In this document: positions 8,005-17,307 of the stretch, piece by piece
Layout of the letters: the number at the start of each line of letters is the position of its first letter
Position numbering within the stretch: position 1 is the stretch's first letter
Source: Candidatus Hodarchaeota archaeon
Lineage (GTDB): Archaea > Asgardarchaeota > Heimdallarchaeia > Hodarchaeales > Hodarchaeaceae
DNA length: 64,000 bases
Reading direction: 5' to 3'
Assembly (NCBI GenBank): GCA_016840285.1
Contig: JAEOSR010000004.1
Location: 3,754-67,753, forward strand
Notes under the pieces: generated by a model
What the model was told of the DNA's origin: nothing
Database searches by the model: none
The model's input: only the letters and a program-made list of their open reading frames with translations
Made by a program: the position numbers and the translations under genes

Positions 8005-10389
8005 TTATTGAATTTTAGCCAAAATCAGTGGAACCTGACCTATTGCTATTCCACCATCGCCACAAGGGATTTGATCATGCGCAATAGAAGAATGAGATTT
8101 CCCATACTTAGAAATATAGTCATAGAATTCAGTAAAAATCACACGGTTATAACATACTCCTCCTGACATCCCGATTTTCCTGGTTCCATATTCATCAGCA
8201 AGATCCAGCGCCACCTCCGCAAATTTTCTTGCAATGGTTCTTTCAGCTGACAGAGCTATTTTCTCACGATTTTCTTCTTGTTGAATAAGCTCCCACAAAT
8301 CTTGAATCAACGATGAGGTTTGAATTTCAATCATTCCGTTTGGTTTCGACCTTGTCTTAAGCTCTAGGTCGAAGTCATTAATTTTTCCTAATGCTCTTTC
8401 AGCAAATGACTCTAATTTTATTGCAGGCTCACCCTCATATGTACGACTCTTTGCAGCACCTAAAAGAACGCTAATGGCATCTAAAAGTCGACCACAACTT
8501 GATGTCATGTGAACACCTTTTTTTGATCTACTTGTGCTGATTTTTTCTAGTTGAGTGCTTACCATTGGGTAATCGATTCTGTCAGGAATCCATGATAACC
8601 ATGGAATTCCTTGAAAACCTGCTGATATATCTTCAAGGGAGTAATTAGAGAGAAGAATGCTAAGAAGGACTCTATATGGAGATGAAATGGCTTGGTCTCC
8701 CCCTAAAAGTACGTGCTTTTCTAAATGAGCTAATCGTTTGTATTCCATATAATTTCCAAATAAAATCTCTCCCCCCCAAATTGTTCCATCTTCTCCATAA
8801 CCAGTTCCATCTAAAGCGACGCAAATAATCTTTTCTTCAGGATCGACTTTAGCATCTAAAGCTAAAGCACCCAAATGTGCAAAATGATGTTGGAATTGGA
8901 AAAAGGGGATGTCAAACTCCGATGAGAGCTGTTGGCCCCTCTTAGTGGTGAGAAATTGCGGATGAAGATCTGCACCAATGGCATCAAAGGATTTAATCCC
9001 AAACAATCCTTTCATATGTTCAATGGTGGTATCAAAGAAATCAATGTTTTCAATCGTGGTCATATGACCAATATGTTGGGTTGGAAAACATCTTGTACCG
9101 ATCCCTAAGGCGCCAACATTATACATTTCTGCTCCTAGGGCAAGGACTGAACTCTTTGAAGATGGCCATGGCAATTGAATAGGTTCAGGAACATACCCAC
9201 GACTTCTTCTTAGGAGCAAATGATATTTTGATTCCTTAAACAAGTGAAGTCGTAAAACACTATCATCAGCACGTTGATAGATCTCTCTATCATGAAGAAG
9301 AAAATAGTCTGCTACTGACGAAAGCTGGTTCAGGATATTCTTATTCTCAATTAATATTGGGATATTGCTAGGATTGCCTGATGTCATTATCAGAGCAGGG
9401 TCAACAACATTTTCTGTTAGCATAATTTGGATCCCTGTATACGGTAAAAGAACACCAACATTATGTAAACCAGGTGATACAAAAGGAGATAGAGAAAAGT
9501 CTTTTTTCTTATTAAGAAGTAATATTGGTCTTGAAAGAGATTGAATTAATTCTGCTTCTGCTGGGGTGATTTTAGCGAATGTCTCAACTTTAGATAGATT
9601 TGGTGACATAACTGCAAATGGTTTGTCTCCACGGGCCCCTTTCCATTTTCTTAGTTTCAGAATAGGATCATCAATTCCAGTACGGCAAGCAAGATGAGTA
9701 CCACCTATCCCTTTTATTGCTATGATGTTGTTTTCATCTAACATTTTAACTACATCTAGCCACTCCTCTCGAAAATCCTTCTTGTCGAGAATAATTTTCC
9801 CAGATCTATCTAGCAGGTAATAATGTGGCCCACAGTTCCAACAACAGGTCGTTTGAGCGTGAAATCGTCGATCAGCTGGATTAGTGTACTCTGCTAAGCA
9901 TTCAGGACAAAATGGAAACTCTTCCATAGTAGTCCTAGGCTTATCATAGGGAAGAGATGTTATAACTGTATAGCGAGGACCACAATCGACACAAGAAGTA
10001 AAGGGGTAATTTTTCCTTCTTGGATCCGATTGCATCTCTGTAATACATTTCTCACAAATTGGCAGGTCTGGTGGGATATAAGATCCCTCAGAGCCGCGTA
10101 TGAAAGAGCTAGGTGCAATTTGAAACGTGTCATATTGGTAATGATCGAGAGAAGGTGATTCATAGTCAATTTCAAATGTTTCATAATGAGCTAAAGCTGG
10201 TTTTTCGTTTTGCAGAGAATTCAAAAATGATTCTATTTGATTTTTTTTTCCTTTAACCTGGATTTCAACACCTGCATCTCCACGATTCAACACATAGCCG
10301 TTCAAGTCATGCTTCAACGCAACATTATATACGAAGGGTCGAAAACCAATCCCTTGAACAACACCAGTAATTACTATGCGACAGAACAC
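8005..10389 (-). CDS. hypF: Carbamoyltransferase HypF (hydrogenase maturation)
   Basis: At 794 residues the length fits HypF. Domains in order: acylphosphatase (1-90, with VVQGIGFRPFVYN), two zinc-finger modules (C112/C115, C133/C136, C161/C164, C183/C186), a YrdC-like domain (about 200-390) and a Kae1-like domain (about 410-790) with HHFAHLGA and GGVCYNR. HypF makes the carbamoyl group that becomes the cyanide ligands of the NiFe site. The start is GTG. Other hyp genes are not in the window, but a NiFe hydrogenase is encoded at 42950-45315 and a maturation protease at 18076-18585. Confidence 0.96.
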   Translation of the reverse strand: MFCRIVITGVVQGIGFRPFVYNVALKHDLNGYVLNRGDAGVEIQVKGKKNQIESFLNSLQNEKPALAHYETFEIDYESPSLDHYQYDTFQIAPSSFIRGSEGSYIPPDLPICEKCITEMQSDPRRKNYPFTSCVDCGPRYTVITSLPYDKPRTTMEEFPFCPECLAEYTNPADRRFHAQTTCCWNCGPHYYLLDRSGKIILDKKDFREEWLDVVKMLDENNIIAIKGIGGTHLACRTGIDDPILKLRKWKGARGDKPFAVMSPNLSKVETFAKITPAEAELIQSLSRPILLLNKKKDFSLSPFVSPGLHNVGVLLPYTGIQIMLTENVVDPALIMTSGNPSNIPILIENKNILNQLSSVADYFLLHDREIYQRADDSVLRLHLFKESKYHLLLRRSRGYVPEPIQLPWPSSKSSVLALGAEMYNVGALGIGTRCFPTQHIGHMTTIENIDFFDTTIEHMKGLFGIKSFDAIGADLHPQFLTTKRGQQLSSEFDIPFFQFQHHFAHLGALALDAKVDPEEKIICVALDGTGYGEDGTIWGGEILFGNYMEYKRLAHLEKHVLLGGDQAISSPYRVLLSILLSNYSLEDISAGFQGIPWLSWIPDRIDYPMVSTQLEKISTSRSKKGVHMTSSCGRLLDAISVLLGAAKSRTYEGEPAIKLESFAERALGKINDFDLELKTRSKPNGMIEIQTSSLIQDLWELIQQEENREKIALSAERTIARKFAEVALDLADEYGTRKIGMSGGVCYNRVIFTEFYDYISKYGKSHSSIAHDQIPCGDGGIAIGQVPLILAKIQ

Positions 10390-10555
10390 AGATAACCCAC
10401 TTATTCTAAAAAAATCAACCCATCTTCTTATGTTTAACGGACTGAATAATGAAACTAGGAGGAAATCTTAGAATTTATCTCGAAAAAAAGGAATCTATTG
10501 AAAAATTGCAAGTATAATAAAAAAAAAGTATGGAAAAGAAAATAGAAGAAGGAAA

Positions 10556-10951
10556 TCATCCTTCTTGAGCACACAGATCGCCATATTCCTCTGGGGTCAT
10601 GAGTTTGCCTAATTCCTCGTCAATGTTAGACGGTTTAATACGCAATAACCATGTACCATATGGATCCTCGTTGAGCATCTCGGGAGAGTCTTCCACATCC
10701 TCATTAACATCAGTAATTTCTCCTGAAATGGGGCTGTAAATATCCGAGACAGCTTTTACGCTCTCGACGGAACCATACACCTCTCCAAATGTTACAGTAT
10801 CACCAACTTCTGGAAGTTCCACAAAGACAATATCTTTTAGCGCCTTTTGGGCGTAATCAGTTATTCCAATTAAACATGATCCGTCATCTTCTACTTTGAC
10901 CCAATCATGTTCTTTATAGTATTTAGCTTTACTATCCAATTCATAGGACAT
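10556..10951 (-). CDS. gcvH: Lipoyl carrier protein, glycine-cleavage H type
   Basis: The 131-residue protein has the full H-protein fold and the lipoylation motif ESVKAVSD, with the acceptor lysine at about 66. The ATG at 10951 is preferred over 10966 because a GGAG site lies nine bases before it. H protein carries aminomethyl groups in glycine cleavage. In sulfur-oxidising Hdr-like systems a related lipoate-binding protein carries sulfur intermediates. No gcvT, gcvP or lipoate ligase is visible, while an hdrCBDA-mvhD cluster begins 500 bases away on the other strand, so the role is open. It lies downstream in the same direction as nothing but hypF. Confidence 0.9.
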   Translation of the reverse strand: MSYELDSKAKYYKEHDWVKVEDDGSCLIGITDYAQKALKDIVFVELPEVGDTVTFGEVYGSVESVKAVSDIYSPISGEITDVNEDVEDSPEMLNEDPYGTWLLRIKPSNIDEELGKLMTPEEYGDLCAQEG

Positions 10952-10966
10952 TATAACCGACTCCAT

Positions 10967-11459
10967 TTATGGATTTGTACTATGTATATGACCATCGAGT
11001 GATTTCATGGATCTATTTTTTATATCTTTGCTTCTTAATTGGAAAAGAGGAATACCTTTTTTAACTTTCTTTCTTTATAGTTAAAATTTTTGTGAACTAA
11101 CAGAGAGATGGTGGAAGATAGGGGACAAGTATCTCATATTTGCAGAAGAAATGATACTAAATATTGAATTATATATACATACTCATATAACGGACTATAA
11201 TTTCTGTCGGATCAAAGATTCTAGCTACTTCACTAAATCCGATACAAAAATAATGGTGCATGTATTTAATCATGATAAAATAGTTAGAAAGTGATTATAA
11301 TGGCAATATTCTGCGGAAAGGTTTTATTAACAATAGTAAATGATAAAAATAGCATTAATTACAAGAAAGATTAATAAAAAAGTAAAAGATTGTATAATTA
11401 ATCTATTAAATTTCGCGAACCTATTTTTAATCACTTGAACGCGTTATAAATCACGAAAA
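10967..11459. other. AT-rich divergent intergenic region between gcvH-like gene and hdr cluster
   Basis: Nearly 500 bases of very AT-rich sequence separate divergent genes and should hold both promoters. Visible elements are several TATA-like stretches (for example near 11166-11172 and 11444-11450), a 24-codon ORF with its own GTGAT ribosome site at 11300-11374, and an inverted repeat at 11428-11466 just before hdrC. I see no RNA gene. Confidence 0.6.
11300..11374 (+). CDS. Possible 24-residue small protein or leader upstream of hdrC
   Basis: An ATG is preceded by AAGTGATTATA, almost the same ribosome-site context as hdrC at 11458-11471. The short frame contains one Cys (MAIFCGKVLL at the start) and ends in TAA. 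It may be a translated leader, a remnant of a duplicated gene start, or chance in AT-rich DNA. The matching ribosome site is the only support. Confidence 0.25.
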   Translation: MAIFCGKVLLTIVNDKNSINYKKD

Positions 11460-11466
11460 GTGATTA
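11428..11466 (+). promoter_or_regulatory. Inverted repeat enclosing a TATA-like box at the hdrC start
   Basis: TAATCACTT (11428-11436) and AAGTGATTA (11458-11466) form a perfect nine-base inverted repeat. The 21-base spacer holds a TATA-like TTATAAA (11444-11450), and the right arm contains the GTGAT ribosome site of hdrC. Bound protein could block the promoter, or, if the transcript begins further upstream, the RNA stem could hide the ribosome site. Which applies cannot be seen here. Confidence 0.45.
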
Positions 11467-11468
11467 TT

Positions 11469-12113
11469 ATGAGTATCACATCCATGGAGAAGATTATAGA
11501 TTTAAGTACCGCCGATCCAAATTTTAAAAATGAGGTGGTAAATGAACCAGGGGGTGAACATCTGAAAAAATGTTTTCAATGTTCATCTTGTACGTTGACG
11601 TGCCCCGTTGCTGATGCTGGATTTGAATTAAATCCACGGAAGATTATCAGACAGGTTTTACTTGGTATGAGAAAGGAAGTCCTTGAATCAACAGCTATCT
11701 GGCAATGTGTGGGTTGTTATGAATGTACTGATCGCTGCCCACAAAACGTTCGTTTTACAGAAGTTATTGAAGCTCTACGCCGCATTGCTGTCCGTAATAC
11801 GAAAAATAAGGATAAAAGAAAACGGACAAAACTCCCCAAGCAGGGAAAGCTTAAGCATTCCTTTGATAAACGTTTCTCAGAGAGTATCTGGTTATGGGGG
11901 CGAACATGGGAGCCAGAGTACATTGGACGCTACTTTATGTATGGACGAGGTTTACCATTTGGGGCATTGATTGGTTTTAGATATATTTCAATGATTCTTG
12001 GTATGCTTAAAAAATTTAAAATTGAATTCTTCCCTCCTGGATTTCACCCCTGGAATTCAAACGCCAGAAAAGTCAGAAAAATATACAAAAAGGCTAAAAT
12101 CAAACAGAAATGA
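11469..12113 (+). CDS. hdrC: Heterodisulfide reductase subunit C-like, two [4Fe-4S] clusters
   Basis: The protein of about 214 residues has two ferredoxin-type motifs, CFQCSSCTLTCP and CVGCYECTDRCP, as in HdrC, then a basic C-terminal extension longer than usual. HdrC passes electrons between HdrA and HdrB. The ATG at 11469 is chosen because GTGAT lies just before it; the GTG at 11460 is inside that ribosome site. It is the first gene of hdrC-hdrB-hdrD-like-hdrA-mvhD, with ten bases to hdrB. Confidence 0.9.
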   Translation: MSITSMEKIIDLSTADPNFKNEVVNEPGGEHLKKCFQCSSCTLTCPVADAGFELNPRKIIRQVLLGMRKEVLESTAIWQCVGCYECTDRCPQNVRFTEVIEALRRIAVRNTKNKDKRKRTKLPKQGKLKHSFDKRFSESIWLWGRTWEPEYIGRYFMYGRGLPFGALIGFRYISMILGMLKKFKIEFFPPGFHPWNSNARKVRKIYKKAKIKQK

Positions 12114-12123
12114 AGTGATTCCC

Positions 12124-13005
12124 ATGAAAGTCGGTTATTATCCAGGTTGTTCTCTTCACAAAGTAGCCAAAGAATATGACAGATCGGTACATAAGGTAAT
12201 GGAAAAATTAGGTATTGAACTTGTTGAATTAAAGGATTGGAACTGTTGTGGAGCTTTAGAGGTTACTGCTGTAAACCATTTGGCAGCTGAAGGTATTGTG
12301 GCCAGAAATCTTGCTTTAGCAGAAGAACAGAAATTTGAACAACTAGTAGCTGTATGTCCTGCTTGTTCTTATCAACTAATTGCTACAAATTATAAAATGA
12401 TACACGATGAAACTAAAGCAGATGAGATAAATTCCTTGTTGGAAACCCCGTATACTCCAAATAGCGTAAAATCAATGCATATCCTAGAATTCCTTCGAGA
12501 TTATGTTGGTATTGAAAAGATAAAAGAGAAAATTATACCTGGAAATCCTTTGGAAGGGAAAAAAGCTGTTTCCTATTATGGATGCTTCTGTACTCGTCCT
12601 GGTGATATTATTCAATTCGAGGATCCAGACAATCCAACATTTATGGATGATTTACTTGAAGTCGTCGGAGCTGAACCTCAATTTTTTCCAATGAAAACAA
12701 AATGCTGTGGAGCAACACAGATGCTCGTTGCTAAACCTGTTGTAGAAACTTTAACAGGAAATATCTTATTAAATGCCAGAGATGTTGGTGCTGAATTCAT
12801 CCTTCTTGCTTGTCAAATGTGTGCTTTATCCCTCGATGGCCAACAAAAACAGGCAATAAAAAGAGTCTCAAAGGAAAAATTCTCAATTCCAGTATTATAT
12901 TTTAGTCAAGTACTAGGCTTAGGAATGGGACTTGATTATAAATCTCTAGGATTGGGATCAAACTATGTTTCTCCGAAAAAACTCTTGAAAGGAGCTAAAA
13001 CGTAA
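12124..13005 (+). CDS. hdrB: Heterodisulfide reductase subunit B-like (CCG domains)
   Basis: The 293-residue protein has two cysteine-rich CCG domains: CCGALE with CPAC in the N-half, and KCCGATQ with CQMC in the C-half. These bind the noncubane [4Fe-4S] clusters that cleave disulfides in HdrB. The ATG at 12124 follows AAGTGATT and overlaps nothing; an upstream ATG at 11998 would overlap hdrC deeply and lacks a ribosome site. The natural substrate here is unknown; CoM-S-S-CoB is unlikely without methanogenesis genes. Confidence 0.9.
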   Translation: MKVGYYPGCSLHKVAKEYDRSVHKVMEKLGIELVELKDWNCCGALEVTAVNHLAAEGIVARNLALAEEQKFEQLVAVCPACSYQLIATNYKMIHDETKADEINSLLETPYTPNSVKSMHILEFLRDYVGIEKIKEKIIPGNPLEGKKAVSYYGCFCTRPGDIIQFEDPDNPTFMDDLLEVVGAEPQFFPMKTKCCGATQMLVAKPVVETLTGNILLNARDVGAEFILLACQMCALSLDGQQKQAIKRVSKEKFSIPVLYFSQVLGLGMGLDYKSLGLGSNYVSPKKLLKGAKT

Positions 13006-13018
13006 GGAGAATAGAATC

Positions 13019-14152
13019 ATGGTAGTTTCAGAAAAGCTTCCAAGTTTGGAAATATTTGTCTCCGAGATTAAGACGGATATTCTAACAGCGTGTTATCAAT
13101 GCTCGTCTTGTACTAGCGTATGCCCATTACGAAGAGTATCTAAGTTTAATCCACGAAAGATTATTCATAATGCGTTATTAGATAAACTGTTGAATGAAGA
13201 CGATTTAACTGCATGTTTAACCTGTGGAAAATGCTTAGAAGTATGTCCTCAAGAGATTGACTTTCCTGAATTTATTCGATTAGCACGAGTGGATATGGGA
13301 ATAAATGAGGAAAGATTTGCCCATCATAACATTTTCAATCTTCTTCAAATATTTATGACAGAAATGACTGATTCAGGTATGAAGTTCAACTATGAAGGGG
13401 ACACAGATCCCAACTCTAATATCGCGTATTTTCCTGGATGTGCGGATCTCTTTGATAGGTTCTTAGATTTAGAAGAAACTAATTTTCATCAAATTGGCCA
13501 GAGTGCTATCAATTTAATGAATAAAGCTGGGATTAAACCCAACCTTATATCCCTAAAATGTTGTGGTCATGATGCCTATTGGACTGGCGATCTTGATTCT
13601 TATAACAAAGTTCGAGAATATAATAAACAGGTGATTAAGGAGTCAGGAATATCCACATTAGTTGTATCCTGCGCAGAGTGTTATTATACTCTTGGAAAAT
13701 TGTACGAGCTTGAAGGTGTCGATGTCCAACATCTTTCACAGTTCATTGAAGAACATCAAAATGCATTTGAATTTAAGGGAGAAAAGGATTTTTTATTAAC
13801 GTACCACGATCCTTGTCGTTTAGGTAGATTTATGAAAGAATATGATGCCCCGAGAAATGTGTTAAAAAACTCTGGGGCAACTTTAAAGGAGCTTTCCCTC
13901 AATAGACAGTTTACAAACTGTTGTGGGGTATCTGCTTGGCTTAGATGTGATGACCAATCACGCGCAGTGATGCTACGCAAGTTGGAAGAAGCTACCCAAG
14001 CAGTGGGAGATGATGGCACGCTTGTTGTGGGTTGTAATAAGTGCTTTGCACATCTAAATTGTGTATTGGAAGATAAAAAACCCCAACATAATTATCAGAT
14101 CAAGGTGAAAGAACTAGGAATGATAATTGATGAACTTTCAACGAGTAAATAA
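13019..14152 (+). CDS. HdrD-like protein (fused HdrC + HdrB domains)
   Basis: The 377-residue protein starts with two ferredoxin motifs (CYQCSSCTSVCP and CLTCGKCLEVCP) and continues with two CCG domains (CCGHDAYW with CAECYYTL; CCGVSAWL with CNKCFAHL). This is the HdrC-HdrB fusion order of HdrD. Together with the separate HdrC and HdrB upstream, the cluster holds two C and two B modules around one large HdrA, as in sulfur-type or other non-methanogen Hdr complexes. The ATG at 13019 follows AAGGAGA. No membrane subunit HdrE is present. Confidence 0.88.
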   Translation: MVVSEKLPSLEIFVSEIKTDILTACYQCSSCTSVCPLRRVSKFNPRKIIHNALLDKLLNEDDLTACLTCGKCLEVCPQEIDFPEFIRLARVDMGINEERFAHHNIFNLLQIFMTEMTDSGMKFNYEGDTDPNSNIAYFPGCADLFDRFLDLEETNFHQIGQSAINLMNKAGIKPNLISLKCCGHDAYWTGDLDSYNKVREYNKQVIKESGISTLVVSCAECYYTLGKLYELEGVDVQHLSQFIEEHQNAFEFKGEKDFLLTYHDPCRLGRFMKEYDAPRNVLKNSGATLKELSLNRQFTNCCGVSAWLRCDDQSRAVMLRKLEEATQAVGDDGTLVVGCNKCFAHLNCVLEDKKPQHNYQIKVKELGMIIDELSTSK

Positions 14153-14170
14153 TGATCGAGAGGTATGAAA

Positions 14171-17100
14171 ATGACAGAAGAGACATTAGGTTCAGTAGCG
14201 GTAATTGGGGGCGGTATAGCAGGGATCCAAGCGTCTTTAGACTTAGCTGATCAAGGTTTTCTTGTGTATATGGTTGAAAGCAATCCTTCTATAGGGGGCA
14301 GGATGGTTCAACTAGATAAGACTTTTCCGACTCTCGATTGTGCAATGTGCATTCTTGGTCCAAAATTGGTTGATGTTCAACGCCATCCGAATATTAAACT
14401 GCTTACTTATTGCGAACCATTAAACCTTTCAGGTTCTGCAGGAAACTTTAAGCTGAGATATCTCAAAAAAGCTCGTTACGTTGATGAAGAGAAATGCACA
14501 GGATGTGGGGACTGTGAAGCAAAATGTCCAGTGTATATTGATGATTATTTCAATGAATACTTAACGAGAAAAGATAGGAGAGGTAGAGACAGACCTGCAA
14601 GAAAAAATATTTCAATTCCATTTCCTCAAGCTGTCCCTAAAGTAGCATTTCTCGTGCCAGAAACATGCCGATATATCCAAAAAGGGAAGTGTGGGCTCTG
14701 TCAAAAGGCTTGTGGGCCTGGAGCTATTGATTACGAACAAAAAGACGAGGAGCACGAGATCAAAGTTGGCGCAGTAATTGTAACAACTGGTTTTGATCCT
14801 TTTGATGCTAAAGAAATAAGTAGTTTACACTTCGGACGATTTCCCAATGTTGTTACGACATTACAATTTGAGAGATTCCTTAATGCCTCAGGGCCAACTG
14901 GAGGAGAAGTGATTAGACCATCAGATCAGAAACACCCCAAGAAAATAGCTTTCTTACAGTGTGTTGGATCACGTAATCCATCACTTAATAGAAATTATTG
15001 TTCTGCAGCATGTTGTATGTATGCAATAAAAGAAGCAGTAATGGCCAAAGAACACGATCCTAATGTTGAAGCATATATTTATTATATGGATATACGTGCA
15101 TTTGGGAAAGGATTTGAAGAGTTTTATCAACGGGCTATTAATGAGTTCAATATTCACTTCATCAAATCTCGTATTGGGGAAATACGAGAAAATCCTGATA
15201 ATCATAATTTAATAGTCAAATATGAAGATTTTACAGGTACACCCGATATCACTTCTGAGGAGATGGATATGGTTGTATTGTCTACTGGATTGGATCCCTC
15301 CTCTCACTCAGATTTTTTAAAAGACTGTATGAATCTTACACTTGATGAGTATGGTTTTATAGAGACGGATCCATTAACACCATTAGAGACAAATCAACCA
15401 GGCGTTTACGTTTGTGGGGTCGCCTCAAGTCCAAAAGACATTCCCGATACTGTTGCAGAAGCAAGCGGTGCAGCAGCTAAAGCTTCTATCTTACTTAAAG
15501 ATGTGAGAGATACTCTAATCGAAGAAATTAAACTTCCCCAGCCAATCAAAGTAGATCCATTAGATGAACCACGAATAGGAGTCTTAGTTTGCCATTGTGG
15601 ACACAACATCGCGTCGGTTATCAATTGTGCAGAAGTGGCTGAATATGCCAAGACATTTTCTAATGTTGTATTCTCAACGGACCCAATGTATGCCTGCGCT
15701 GCAGATACACAAGTAGTCATTAAAGAAGCGATAAAAGATCATAATCTGAATCGTATCATTGTTGCTTCTTGCACACCACGCACCCATGAACCATTGTTTA
15801 GAAGTACTCTTCGAGAAGTAGGTTTAAATGAATTTCTGTTTGATCTTGTAAATATACGCGAAGGTGCTTCTTGGGTACACCCCCATGAACCAGAAAAGGC
15901 TAATGAAAAGGCAAAAGATCTGGTTCGGGGGGCAATTGCTCGGACCTGTGAACTCGAACCCCTCCTTAAAGAAAAAATACCTATAGTTCGGAAAGCTGCA
16001 GTTATCGGAGGCGGCTGCGCAGGCATGACTAGTGCTCTAGATCTTGCGCGAGCTGGGTATCCAGTTTACCTGATAGAAAAGGAAGATCAGCTTGGTGGAG
16101 AACTTTTAAAGATACCAGAGCTTCATAACAAACTCAAGGGGAAAGAAATTGTTGAGGATCTAGTAAAACAAGTTAATGCAGAGCGAAATATCACTGTTTT
16201 TACAAACACCAAGCTTGAAAAGCTTAGTGGAGCCGTTGGTAATTTCAAAGGAACAGTTAAAGGTGAAGAAATTATATTTGGAGCAGCTATTCTCGCAACA
16301 GGGGCGGAACCTTTTGTTCCAAATGGCTATTATCATTATGAGGAAAACCCCAACATAATAACTCAAAGGGAGTTTGAAGAGCAGTTCAATGAATTGAATC
16401 CCCAAACAGTAGTTATGATTCAATGTGTTGGATCTCGTGAGGATGAACCACCTAGGACTTATTGTAGTCGTATTTGTTGTACAGTAGCGATTAAGAATAG
16501 CATTCGTATCAAAGAACGTAATTCAAATGCCAATGTATTTATTCTCTATAAAGATATTCGAACTTATGGAGATTTAGAAGAAAAATATCTAGAAGCAAGA
16601 CAGCTTGGTACTGTTTTTATTCGTTACACTGATGAACAGAAGCCAAACGTAAGTCCTGATGGAATAGTCGAAATCTTTGATCCAATGTTGGGAGCAACTC
16701 TTAGAATTAAACCAGATTTAATTATTTTGAGTGTCCCATTGGTTCCCAAACCGAATGAGGAATTAAGTCAGATGTTCAAAGTTACTCGTGGAGCTGATGA
16801 ATTTTTCCTTGAAGCACACGTGAAATTACGACCAATAGATTTCGCTACTGACGGTATATTCCTTGCAGGAACGTGTCATTTTCCTAAATTCACGACAGAA
16901 AGCATATTTCAAGGTAGTGGAGCAGCTGTTCGGGTTATGGCTCTCCTTGCCAAAGGATATTTGCTTTCAGAAGGAGCCATTTCAAGAGTCGATCAAGATC
17001 TTTGCCGAGGTTGTGGTCGGTGTGAACAGGTATGTCCCTATAAAGCAATTGAATTGGAAATAAAGACAATAAAATTGGAAACAAAATCAATACAAACAAT

Positions 17101-17287
17101 AAAAGCTGTTGTAAATGAAGGTGTTTGTAAAGGATGCGGAGTGTGTGTGGTTACATGTCCAGTTGGAGCAATAACGGTTAAACACTTCCCCAATAAAACC
17201 ATAGAAAGACAATTCGAGTCGATTCTTATTAAACCAGAACAAATTATTGAAGAAATCTCAGAACCAGCACCTGTGGAGGCTCCGTAG
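14171..17287 (+). CDS. hdrA: Duplicated HdrA-like flavoprotein (two HdrA cores in one chain)
   Basis: At about 1038 residues this is far longer than ordinary HdrA. The first core has the FAD motif AVIGGGIAG near residue 10, FPTLDCAMC near 52, clusters CTGCGDCEAKCP and CGLCQKACGP, and a YCSAACC site. An HdrA N-terminal-type domain (VLVCHCGHNIA near 470) then starts a second core with AVIGGGCAG near 610 and YCSRICC. Two more ferredoxin motifs close the chain (CRGCGRCEQVCP, CKGCGVCVVTCP). HdrA holds the bifurcating FAD. An ATG at 14165 is possible, but 14171 has better spacing from GAGAGGT. The stop is TAG. Confidence 0.92.
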   Translation: MTEETLGSVAVIGGGIAGIQASLDLADQGFLVYMVESNPSIGGRMVQLDKTFPTLDCAMCILGPKLVDVQRHPNIKLLTYCEPLNLSGSAGNFKLRYLKKARYVDEEKCTGCGDCEAKCPVYIDDYFNEYLTRKDRRGRDRPARKNISIPFPQAVPKVAFLVPETCRYIQKGKCGLCQKACGPGAIDYEQKDEEHEIKVGAVIVTTGFDPFDAKEISSLHFGRFPNVVTTLQFERFLNASGPTGGEVIRPSDQKHPKKIAFLQCVGSRNPSLNRNYCSAACCMYAIKEAVMAKEHDPNVEAYIYYMDIRAFGKGFEEFYQRAINEFNIHFIKSRIGEIRENPDNHNLIVKYEDFTGTPDITSEEMDMVVLSTGLDPSSHSDFLKDCMNLTLDEYGFIETDPLTPLETNQPGVYVCGVASSPKDIPDTVAEASGAAAKASILLKDVRDTLIEEIKLPQPIKVDPLDEPRIGVLVCHCGHNIASVINCAEVAEYAKTFSNVVFSTDPMYACAADTQVVIKEAIKDHNLNRIIVASCTPRTHEPLFRSTLREVGLNEFLFDLVNIREGASWVHPHEPEKANEKAKDLVRGAIARTCELEPLLKEKIPIVRKAAVIGGGCAGMTSALDLARAGYPVYLIEKEDQLGGELLKIPELHNKLKGKEIVEDLVKQVNAERNITVFTNTKLEKLSGAVGNFKGTVKGEEIIFGAAILATGAEPFVPNGYYHYEENPNIITQREFEEQFNELNPQTVVMIQCVGSREDEPPRTYCSRICCTVAIKNSIRIKERNSNANVFILYKDIRTYGDLEEKYLEARQLGTVFIRYTDEQKPNVSPDGIVEIFDPMLGATLRIKPDLIILSVPLVPKPNEELSQMFKVTRGADEFFLEAHVKLRPIDFATDGIFLAGTCHFPKFTTESIFQGSGAAVRVMALLAKGYLLSEGAISRVDQDLCRGCGRCEQVCPYKAIELEIKTIKLETKSIQTIKAVVNEGVCKGCGVCVVTCPVGAITVKHFPNKTIERQFESILIKPEQIIEEISEPAPVEAP

Positions 17288-17307
17288 GAAAAAAAGGTGA
17301 AATTGCA

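Noticed and set aside
11998..12123. N-terminal extension of hdrB
   Set aside because: It overlaps hdrC in another frame and lacks a ribosome site. ATG 12124 has AAGTGATT and gives the family's usual start.
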